NCBI GenBank assembly: GCA_046733475.1
Contig: JBKPPF010000022.1
Location: forward strand, 1 to 12,799
Length of the DNA: 12,799 nt
Direction: 5' to 3'
Source of the DNA: DATEOR01 sp046733475
Lineage (GTDB): Bacteria > Actinomycetota > Thermoleophilia > Gaiellales > Gaiellaceae
Positions 6,022 to 11,869 of this stretch are shown here, in pieces. The stretch's first letter is position 1. Each line of letters starts with the position of its first letter. The position numbers were made by a program, and so were the translations under genes. Under the pieces are notes generated by a model, which was given only the letters and a program-made list of their open reading frames with translations, was not told the DNA's origin and did not search any database.

Positions 6022-7131
6022 GTGGCGAGCGAACGTGAGCAGGCGCGCTGCCGAGAGCGACTGACGAGGCTGATTAGCGCGGGGCTCGATCCGCTAACGC
6101 TTCGCTATGAAGTCGTGACTGAGCTAAAGCGCCTTGTTGGCTTCGACCGCTGGGCGTGGCCACTCGCAGACCCGGCAACGCTGATCACACTCGCGGGCAT
6201 CGCAGAGCACGACTACGGCCCTGCGATTCCGCGGCTGCTCGAGCTGGAGTACGGCGGAGATGACTTCGCCGGAATGAGGTCAGTTGCACGCCGCCGTTCG
6301 CCGGTCGGCAGCCTCGAGGTTGAAACGCGAGGCGATTACGCCCGCTCGCAGCGGTGGGATCAGGTGCTGCGCCCGGTCGGGATCGCCGACGAGGTCGTCG
6401 TAGCCTGCCGAGACGACTTCGGCTGCTGGGGATGGCTGAAGGCCTACCGAGCGCGGGATGAGCGGCCATTCGGCGAGCAAGACCTCCGCCTGCTCGAGGG
6501 GATGGCCCCGCTCCTCGGGGTTGGATTACGCCGAAGTCTGGCGGCGGCTCCTGATGGCTTGATGCCGACCACGCGTCCTCCCGGGATTCTGTTGCTCGAC
6601 GACAATCTCCGTCTAGTTGCAGAGACGGCCGCTTGGCGCGATTGGGCCGACGCGCTTCCAGGCGCACGGGCATACGCCGCCTTCGGAATGCTGCCGGCGA
6701 TGATCTATCCGGTGGCGACGCTCGTGCGTTCGGGTGCGTCCGGAGACGGAGTCAATGCGCTCGAGCGTGCGGAGGACGGGGCGTGGATCGTTGTTGAAGG
6801 CGCGACCCTCGAAGGCGGCGGGAACGCGACCTTGGCGGTGACGATGCGTCACGCGAGCTCAGACGAGACCTTCGACCGGCTCAGCCGCCTCTACGGGCTT
6901 ACGCCGCGCGAACGGCAGGTCGTTGCCGCCGTCTTCACCGGCCTCGAGACGGGCTCGCTGAGTGCCCGCCTCACGATCTCGCGGCACACAATTCAAGACC
7001 ACCTCAAGTCGATCTTCAGGAAGGTTGGAGTCCGCAGTCGACGCGAGCTCGTCGCGCGGTTTGGCCGTCCTTTAGACGCTAGTCCCGCACGACGAAGCCA
7101 GAGCGCGCCCTATGACAGCAGGTCCGCGTGA
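6022..7131 (+). CDS. GAF-like domain LuxR-family transcriptional regulator
   Basis: A 369-residue one-component regulator. Residues about 10-175 form a GAF-like sensory domain: DPLTLRYEVVTELKRLVGFDRWAWPLADP near the start, later DEVVVACRDDFGCWGWLKAY and FGEQDLRLLEGMAPLLGVGLRR. A central part (about 190-285), starting GILLLDDNLRLVAET, looks like a degenerate PAS-like fold. The DNA-binding LuxR/GerE HTH lies at about 288-348: LYGLTPRERQVVAAVFTG, then SARLTISRHTIQDHLKSIFRKVGVRSRRELVARF. The TPRE-(R)-V and HTIQDHLKSIFRKVGV segments are diagnostic. No phosphoacceptor receiver domain is present, so it probably responds to a small ligand. The GTG start lacks a ribosome-binding site and fits the predicted leaderless transcript. 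A neat palindrome just upstream is its likely binding site. Its 3' end overlaps the next gene by 20 nt. Confidence 0.9.
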   Translation: MASEREQARCRERLTRLISAGLDPLTLRYEVVTELKRLVGFDRWAWPLADPATLITLAGIAEHDYGPAIPRLLELEYGGDDFAGMRSVARRRSPVGSLEVETRGDYARSQRWDQVLRPVGIADEVVVACRDDFGCWGWLKAYRARDERPFGEQDLRLLEGMAPLLGVGLRRSLAAAPDGLMPTTRPPGILLLDDNLRLVAETAAWRDWADALPGARAYAAFGMLPAMIYPVATLVRSGASGDGVNALERAEDGAWIVVEGATLEGGGNATLAVTMRHASSDETFDRLSRLYGLTPRERQVVAAVFTGLETGSLSARLTISRHTIQDHLKSIFRKVGVRSRRELVARFGRPLDASPARRSQSAPYDSRSA

Positions 7132-7444
7132 ACTCCTAGGGATCCGTCCGCTCCGCGCCCCGCGCATGCGCGGCAGTTGGGTTTTTGTGGACAACCCCGA
7201 AGGCTCGGAGGAGCTCTACGAGAGGATTCGCAAGCAGATCGATTTGGACGGGCCCGCAGGCGGGATCCTCCACATCGCCGGGCCGAGTCCCAACGGGGGC
7301 TGGCGCGTGATCGAGGTGTTCGAATCCGAAGAGGAAGCGGGCCAGCTCCTGAAGGAGCGCTTCGGTCCGGCGCTCGAGGCGCTGGGGTTCGCCGGGCCGG
7401 GGCCCCAACCCCAGTTCTGGCCGGTGCACAACTACATGACGTGA
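7112..7444 (+). CDS. Small dimeric alpha/beta-barrel-like protein
   Basis: A 110-residue protein with the pattern VFVDNPEGSEELYERIRKQI, GGILHIAGPSPNGGWRVIEV, FESEEEAGQLLKERFGPAL and a final PVHNYM. This is the layout of a common actinobacterial small-protein family with a ferredoxin-like dimeric alpha/beta-barrel fold (ABM/EthD-like): strand, helix, strand with H-(V/I)-AGP-GGWRV, helix, strand. No enzymatic role is proven for this family and no catalytic residues stand out beyond the conserved His and Trp. The ATG at 7112 overlaps the LuxR gene by 20 nt. A second ATG at 7166 (residue 19) starts nearer the conserved domain and is equally possible, since neither has a clear ribosome-binding site. 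Coupling to the regulator suggests a shared stimulus. Confidence 0.78.
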   Translation: MTAGPRELLGIRPLRAPRMRGSWVFVDNPEGSEELYERIRKQIDLDGPAGGILHIAGPSPNGGWRVIEVFESEEEAGQLLKERFGPALEALGFAGPGPQPQFWPVHNYMT

Positions 7445-7451
7445 GTGCGCA

Positions 7452-7490
7452 GGAGGTCTGCGCGGCGACCGCGGCGTCGCGCAGACCTTC
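7452..7490 (+). terminator. Strong stem-loop after the regulator/barrel gene pair
   Basis: AGGTCTGCGCG (7454-7464) pairs perfectly with CGCGCAGACCT (7478-7488) around a 13-nt loop. A flanking G-T wobble and a G-C pair extend the stem to 7452-7490. It begins 8 nt past the stop at 7444. No T-tract follows (CTTCCAGGTG), so it is either a weak or factor-aided terminator or an mRNA-stabilising hairpin. Confidence 0.5.
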
Positions 7491-7560
7491 CAGGTGTGGT
7501 GGTCAACTTTGGTCGTAGCGGCCGCTGACCGGAGGAGAGAGTCGCGCCGCTAATTGGCCG

Positions 7561-7575
7561 TGGTCAATTTGACCA
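7561..7575. promoter_or_regulatory. Perfect 15-bp palindrome TGGTCAA-T-TTGACCA
   Basis: TGGTCAA and TTGACCA are exact inverted repeats around one T. The half-site GTGGTCAA also occurs at 7499-7506, and a NotI-like palindrome AGCGGCCGCT (7517-7526) followed by GACC lies between. The shape (TGGTC...GACCA) recalls GntR/FadR-subfamily operators. The site sits between the ends of two convergent genes, with no clear promoter beside it, so its role is unclear. Confidence 0.4.
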
Positions 7576-7611
7576 AATGGCGGACACGCGACAGCTCGAG
7601 GATTCCGTGCG

Positions 7612-7640
7612 AAAAGGGCTCGGACGAGTCCGGCCAGCCC
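7612..7640 (-). terminator. Intrinsic terminator of the lipoprotein gene
   Basis: On the minus strand, 9 nt past the TAG at 7649-7651, GGGCT (7640-7636) pairs with AGCCC (7620-7616), and CGGAC with GTCCG inside it, with a 3-nt GGC bulge on one side. TTTT (7615-7612) follows immediately. Hairpin plus T-run in the right place makes this the clearest Rho-independent terminator in the window. Confidence 0.7.
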
Positions 7641-7648
7641 TCGGGCGA

Positions 7649-8530
7649 CTACGAATTCAGCGCGTGCCCGTCGTCGCTGAGTCGCGGTGTGACGTCGAGC
7701 ACGCTTCTTGCAGGCGGGGCTTCGATGTTCACCTTGAGTCCGAAGTCGTAGTACTCCTCGCTGAGCTCCATCTTCACGTGCTCGTTCTTCGACGGGTTGT
7801 ACTCGAGCACGATCGCAAGCTTGCGGACGACTCCGTCCTGACCCACCCAGAGATCCACGGGATACGTCTTGATCCCCAGAATGCGGAGGTATCGCCTCAT
7901 CGGCTCGCGCTGGTCGCGGGGCGCCTGCTGGATGATCGTCTCCGCCTTCACGATCGTCGCGTAGTGCGTGGCCACTTCGCGCCGAACGAGATCGGAACCG
8001 ACCCTTCTCACGCCGGTGGCCGACTTGAGGTAGGCGAGCATCAGGCCCGGGTCGCTCTGCTTCGTCTCCTTCAGACGGTCCAGGTCGAGACCGTACGCCT
8101 TGCCCATCTCGACGATGTCTGCCTTCAGCCATCTCTTTCCCCGTGGCATGAGCTGGTCGAGAAACGGAAACCGCATGTAGAGGACGATGCCCTTGCGCCC
8201 GTCGACGATCAGGTTCGCGCTCAGGGGGCGGCCGAACTGCTGCTTGATGGCTTCCTGAATCGGGCCCGGAAATTTGTACACCGCGGTCATCTCCGAGGAG
8301 CCCGTCCGCCAGTCGGCGATCCCGTGTCCCGTGAACTCGAACCTCTGCGCGTGGTCGTGATTGAAGGTGACCGTCCCTTCGAAGGAGACTCGAGCGGTCC
8401 CGACGGACTCTGTTTTGAACGCGGCGTTTGCGACTGTCTCGAGCGGGACGATGTCCCGGCCGCCGCTGCAGCCGGCCGCCACCATGGCCGCTGCACAGAG
8501 CACTACTCCGGCAACCCCGATCGCTCTCAT
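7649..8530 (-). CDS. LppX/LprG-like lipoprotein
   Basis: A 293-residue secreted lipoprotein when started at the ATG at 8530. This start gives a textbook lipoprotein signal: MR, a hydrophobic core, then VAAGC with the lipidated Cys at residue 21, followed by SGGRD. A longer frame beginning at 8605 would add 25 polar residues before the signal, so it is rejected. The mature part begins LETVANAAFKTESVGTARVSFEG, with strands rich in alternating residues (GTVTFNHDHAQRFEFTGHG) and later helix-strand repeats. This resembles the LppX/LprAFG lipoproteins, whose half-barrel binds or carries lipids and lipoglycans across the cell envelope in mycobacteria. Similarity is by pattern, so the subgroup is uncertain. 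It would be anchored on the outer face of the membrane. It is divergently arranged with the HTH gene at 8640 and ends at a T-run terminator. Confidence 0.8.
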   Translation of the reverse strand: MRAIGVAGVVLCAAAMVAAGCSGGRDIVPLETVANAAFKTESVGTARVSFEGTVTFNHDHAQRFEFTGHGIADWRTGSSEMTAVYKFPGPIQEAIKQQFGRPLSANLIVDGRKGIVLYMRFPFLDQLMPRGKRWLKADIVEMGKAYGLDLDRLKETKQSDPGLMLAYLKSATGVRRVGSDLVRREVATHYATIVKAETIIQQAPRDQREPMRRYLRILGIKTYPVDLWVGQDGVVRKLAIVLEYNPSKNEHVKMELSEEYYDFGLKVNIEAPPARSVLDVTPRLSDDGHALNS

Positions 8531-8556
8531 GGCTTGACTATCGGCAGGGCGTCTCG

Positions 8557-8569
8557 GAGTGAGACACTC
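8557..8569. promoter_or_regulatory. Short dyad GAGTG-AGA-CACTC in the divergent gap
   Basis: A perfect 5-bp inverted repeat with a 3-nt centre lies in the 109-bp gap between the lipoprotein (minus) and the HTH gene (plus). Its placement suits a repressor site for the HTH protein, but a 5-bp dyad can arise by chance and no convincing -10/-35 pair was found around it. Confidence 0.25.
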
Positions 8570-8639
8570 TTTCGGACTGACGTGGCGCTTCGGGCTCGGG
8601 CTCACGACGCGTACGCTGTTGGCCGTTAGGGAGTGGAGA

Positions 8640-9128
8640 GTGTTCCAACCTGAGGATCTCGTCGCATCGGGTCAGGCGGAACGCCTTGCCCAGGCGCGGA
8701 AGTCGAGCGGTCGCGATCCTGGAGAGCTCGCCCACCTGCTCGGGATCTCGTATGAGGCATACCGCGATCTGGAGAGCTTCGACGAAGAGATCGTCGATAC
8801 CATCTCCTACCGCCAGCTCCTCCTGCTCGCCGGCGCGGTCCACCTCGACCTCCGGTCGTTCTTCGAGGCTGGAGACCAGATGGAGGCGTACGCGTTCGCG
8901 GACCTCGCGGCGCGCCTGAATGAGCTCGTCGCCGACGGCGCCGTCACTCTGGCCACGCTCGAGGATGAGGTCGGATGGGAGCTGAAAGAAGTACTCGAAA
9001 AACCGGACCTCTTCGGAGAGCTCCCCGCCGTCGCGCTGGCCGACATCGGTGGACGTTTCGGGATCGACTGGCGCAGCTTCTTGCCGCCCGGGGCGCTAGC
9101 TACAGGAGCGGCGCCAGAGGCCGAGTGA
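8640..9128 (+). CDS. Short Xre-like helix-turn-helix protein
   Basis: A 162-residue protein. The GTG at 8640 is chosen because AGGGAG (8628-8633) lies 6 nt upstream; a longer frame from 8559 adds an Arg/Leu-rich stretch of no evident fold and overlaps the dyad. Residues about 15-75 look like a degenerate Xre/Cro-type HTH: LAQARKSSGRDPGELAHLLG, then ISYEAYRDLESFDEEIVDTI and LLLLAGAVHLDLRSFF, the usual five-helix plan with an unusually acidic third helix. The rest is helical and acidic (FADLAARLNELVADGAVTLA, LEDEVGWELKEVLEKP, ADIGGRFGIDWRSFLP) and may be a dimerisation or partner-binding region. Because the recognition helix carries Asp/Glu, DNA binding is not assured; it may bind a protein instead. 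It is divergent from the lipoprotein gene. Confidence 0.72.
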   Translation: MFQPEDLVASGQAERLAQARKSSGRDPGELAHLLGISYEAYRDLESFDEEIVDTISYRQLLLLAGAVHLDLRSFFEAGDQMEAYAFADLAARLNELVADGAVTLATLEDEVGWELKEVLEKPDLFGELPAVALADIGGRFGIDWRSFLPPGALATGAAPEAE

Positions 9129-9139
9129 GAGCCGCTTCT

Positions 9140-9247
9140 TCATCGAGCTGAAGCCGAGGGCCTGGGCCTTCGTGCAAAGTCCGCTCCGTCGAGCTTGTAC
9201 TCGATGCATGCCGGCACCACGACGAACTCGCCGTAACGGTTAGGCCG
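9140..9247 (-). pseudogene. Coding-like remnant, 35 codons without a start
   Basis: On the minus strand, between TGA at 9248-9250 and TGA at 9140-9142, the frame reads RPNRYGEFVVVPACIEYKL, DGADFA, then an Arg/Pro/Ser-rich end. The first 24 codons lack the Arg/Pro/Ala bias of shadow frames and keep G or C at nearly every third position, as real genes here do. No plausible start with a ribosome-binding site exists, so this may be the tail of a decayed gene in the 111-bp gap after the FAH gene. It could equally be chance. Confidence 0.25.
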
Positions 9248-9878
9248 TCACGGGATTCCGCAGAGTCCCGATCCCTTCGATCTCGATCTCTACGACGTCG
9301 CCGTCTGCGAGCGCGACGGGTGGAGTCCGGTGCACTCCAACCCCGGCCGGGGTTCCCGTGAGGATGAGGTCGCCGGGCTGCAGCGTGAAGACCGCCGACG
9401 CGTGTGCCACCAGCCTCGGAACCCCGAAGATGAGCTCGGAGGTCGATGAATCCTGCAGCGCCTCGCCGTTCAGGGTCTGCACGATCCGGAGGCCGGACCC
9501 GTCCCCGAGCTTGGAGACCGGCACGACACCGGGCAGCAGCGGGCAAAACGTATCGAAGCCCTTTGCGCGGAGCCACTGACCGTCGCCCTTCTGGAGGTCG
9601 CGCGCGGTGACGTCGTTGGCCACGGTGTAGCCCGCGACGAGCTCGAGTGCGTCTGACTCGGAGACCCGCCGCCCCTCGGCGCCGATCACAACGGCGAGCT
9701 CGGCCTCCGCGTCCACGTGCGTGCTCTCCGGAGGGAGGACGATCGCCTCGTCCGGGCCGATGAGCGCGCTCGCGAACTTGCCGAAGAGAAGTGGCTCCTT
9801 TGGAAGCTCGGCTCCCTGCTCGAGGGCGTGGTCGTGGTAGTTGAGCCCGATGCAGATGATCTTGGGGGAAGCCGCCAT
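9240..9878 (-). CDS. FAH-family hydrolase, FAHD1-like
   Basis: A 212-residue fumarylacetoacetate-hydrolase-fold enzyme, about the size of single-domain FAHD1/YcgM proteins (about 220). The ATG at 9878 overlaps the upstream stop by 1 nt (TGATG) and directly begins the first strand, KIICIGLNYHDHALEQG. Metal ligands are visible: Glu58 and Glu60 in HVDAEAELAVVIG, and Asp89 in VANDVTARDLQ. The catalytic His-Glu pair of FAHD1 aligns with His17 and Glu20, and its active-site Lys with Lys106 in WLRAKGFDTFCP. The end has PGDLILTGTPAGVG and EIEGIGTLRNPV, both family hallmarks. Expected chemistry is Mg-dependent cleavage or decarboxylation of a beta-diketo acid (acylpyruvase or oxaloacetate decarboxylase) in the cytosol. 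The exact substrate is open: these neighbours are membrane proteins, not an aromatic catabolism cluster. Confidence 0.92.
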   Translation of the reverse strand: MAASPKIICIGLNYHDHALEQGAELPKEPLLFGKFASALIGPDEAIVLPPESTHVDAEAELAVVIGAEGRRVSESDALELVAGYTVANDVTARDLQKGDGQWLRAKGFDTFCPLLPGVVPVSKLGDGSGLRIVQTLNGEALQDSSTSELIFGVPRLVAHASAVFTLQPGDLILTGTPAGVGVHRTPPVALADGDVVEIEIEGIGTLRNPVTA

Positions 9879-11869
9879 CAGCTTCCGGCCCCGTCCAGCT
9901 CCGTCCTCCACCCGGCGAGCACCGCGTGAACCGTCGCCGCGCCGATGATGGGCTCTTCGGGAACCTGCAGCCGGCCGGGATGGAGGATGAACGGCCGCGT
10001 CTGCGGCCCGCCGATCCCGCCGTGGAAGGAGATGAGCTCCTCGAAGGCACAGCCTTCGTCCATGTCCGGGTCGTAGAAGCTCCCGACCATGATGTCGGCC
10101 ACGTGGTGGAAGGAGTCGGTGCGCTGGAGGTGCTGCGCGGCGGTGGGGGAGAAGTTCGCCAGGGGATCCTCGCCCTCGATGCGGCCGTCGGCGAGGTAGC
10201 GGGCCCCGCGTCCTCCGAGGACGACGGGCCCGTGGCGCTCCGAGCGAACGAGGAGCCAGCCGACGTGGGGGTGCTCGCGCAGCGCGGTCAGCAGGTCCGG
10301 ATGACGCTGCTCGATCTCCTCGAGCGTGAGTCGCCTCGGCTCCTCCATCAGGTAGATGAGGCCCAGGTTCCCCGAGCCTAGAACGACGACCTGCTCGCCG
10401 CTCACGTCTTTCTTCGACCGTTTCTTCTCCGGCGCGCGCCCTGTGGCCTCGCCCATGGCGTGGCCCACCATCGCGTCCTGCTCGTCGCCGCCGCCGACGC
10501 GCGTCACCTTTCCTCCCGAGAGCGAGCGCTCGACGAGCTCGTCGAGCCCGTAGCCGTTGCGCTGCTTGAAGGTCGCGCCCTGCGTCTGCCCGTGATCGGA
10601 GAGGACGACGATCTCGTAGGGCCGCGGCGCGTACCGCCGCGCGCGCTCGATGCGCCCGAACTGCTCGTCCAGCTTGCGTAACGCCTCCAGCGTGTCGGTG
10701 CGCTCGAGCCCGGAGTGATGCGCGACCTCGTCGTAACTGGAAAAGGTCGCGTAGATCGCGGGGCGTCCCTTCATCATGTCCGTGAGGACGCCGTAGACGA
10801 TCAGGTCGCGGACAACCACGCACATCGCGGCCCGCATGAGGGGGTAGACGCCGCCGCGGTGGCCGCGCGGCCGAACGTTGCGCCGGCGCTGCCGGGCGGA
10901 TGAGGTGGTCTCGAGAACGACCTCCCAGAAGAAGAGCGCGAGGGACCGGGTCACGTTGAACCCGTTCGCGAAGAACGCGCGGTAGCCAGGATTCGCCTTC
11001 TTCTCCGCCTCCATCCGGCTGACCGTGAGGATGACGTGGTCGGCCTCGCCGGAGAGGAGGTTCCCGCGGCTCGCGCCGCCGTTGGTGAGAAGCCCGATTC
11101 CCGTCGCGCGCCGTCGCTCGATCTCCGCGCAGTCGGCTGGAGCGGAGCACGTCATCAGGAGACCGGTCTCCTTCTCGACCCAGCGGAAGGCCGGGATGTC
11201 CTCGTTGGAGCCGAGCAGGATTCCCGCCTGGCTCGCTCCGGTCTGGGACGAGAGGTCGGGCTCCCACTCGGTGAGCCCGTAGCCGTGCTCCGCCATCCAG
11301 CTTGCCATGTGCGGCGCATTCCCATCCCGCATCGCGCTCCGGAGGATGGGCAGCGCGAGGCCGTCGATCTCGAGGAAAACGATTCCCGGCCGGTCCGACT
11401 CCACCCGCTCGCCCGACCGTCTCGCCAGCCGCTGGATGACTCTGATCGTGTACGTGTCCTCGTCGTTCGAGCCCGTGATGATCTCGAGGACGACGATCAC
11501 CGCTGACGCGACAAGCGCGACGAGGAGCGCGATCCAGAAGGAGTCCAGGTGGATCGCGTTGTCCGCGATCTCGTCCGCGGCGAGGAGCATCAATGCATCG
11601 GCCAGCAGGACGAGTAGGAACCCCGCGACGAGCGTGAACGGGAGTTTCAGCGCTGCGAGGAGCGGGGGCAGAACCGCGTTCAGCCCAGCGACGATCGCGG
11701 ACACCAGCAACGCTCCCCAGAAGCCTTCGATAGAAGCGCCCGGTACCAGCCACGCCGCGGCCATGAGGGCGAGCGCCGCGAGGATCCAGGCGGTTACGAC
11801 CCGGGCCGCCCGGAAACGCGGTCGCGCGGGGTGCCAGGTCACCGGCTCGCGGTACGTCGCGGTGGACAC
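9878..11869 (-). CDS. Four-TM holin-like domain fused to an alkaline-phosphatase-superfamily phosphodiesterase
   Basis: A 663-residue protein. Residues about 22-131 hold four membrane segments with PGASIEGFWGALLVSAIVAG and LNAVLPPLLAALKLPFTLVA, the signature of the mycobacterial-type four-TM phage holin family. From about 160 comes a type I phosphodiesterase/nucleotide pyrophosphatase domain. All metal ligands expected from NPP enzymes can be placed: Asp169 (LEIDG), Thr210 as likely nucleophile (SSQTGASQAG), Asp380 and His384 (SSYDEVAHHSG), Asp425 and His426 (LSDHGQ), and His616 (ISFHGGIGG). An insertion at about 440-495 is Lys/Gly-rich. It should be a membrane-anchored, metal-dependent phospho- or phosphodiesterase; which side of the membrane the domain faces is not certain. 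The substrate may be a lipid-linked or polymer phosphodiester. The GTG start immediately follows the upstream TAG, so the genes are co-translated. The frame ends overlapping the FAH gene by 1 nt. Confidence 0.9.
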   Translation of the reverse strand: MSTATYREPVTWHPARPRFRAARVVTAWILAALALMAAAWLVPGASIEGFWGALLVSAIVAGLNAVLPPLLAALKLPFTLVAGFLLVLLADALMLLAADEIADNAIHLDSFWIALLVALVASAVIVVLEIITGSNDEDTYTIRVIQRLARRSGERVESDRPGIVFLEIDGLALPILRSAMRDGNAPHMASWMAEHGYGLTEWEPDLSSQTGASQAGILLGSNEDIPAFRWVEKETGLLMTCSAPADCAEIERRRATGIGLLTNGGASRGNLLSGEADHVILTVSRMEAEKKANPGYRAFFANGFNVTRSLALFFWEVVLETTSSARQRRRNVRPRGHRGGVYPLMRAAMCVVVRDLIVYGVLTDMMKGRPAIYATFSSYDEVAHHSGLERTDTLEALRKLDEQFGRIERARRYAPRPYEIVVLSDHGQTQGATFKQRNGYGLDELVERSLSGGKVTRVGGGDEQDAMVGHAMGEATGRAPEKKRSKKDVSGEQVVVLGSGNLGLIYLMEEPRRLTLEEIEQRHPDLLTALREHPHVGWLLVRSERHGPVVLGGRGARYLADGRIEGEDPLANFSPTAAQHLQRTDSFHHVADIMVGSFYDPDMDEGCAFEELISFHGGIGGPQTRPFILHPGRLQVPEEPIIGAATVHAVLAGWRTELDGAGS

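Noticed and set aside
7577..8629. Plus-strand 350-codon frame opposite the lipoprotein gene
   Set aside because: It is antisense to a gene with a clear lipobox and terminator, has Arg/His/Leu-rich composition, and no family resemblance. The palindrome before its ATG does not make it a gene.
8559..8639. Upstream extension of the Xre-like gene to ATG 8559
   Set aside because: AGGGAG 6 nt before GTG 8640 gives a better start, and the extension encodes an Arg/Thr/Leu stretch that does not fit the fold.
9878..11869. Prophage or lysis module because of the holin-like domain
   Set aside because: No endolysin, integrase or phage structural gene is nearby, and the domain is fused to an enzyme with a full metal site; such four-TM domains are common chromosomal membrane anchors.
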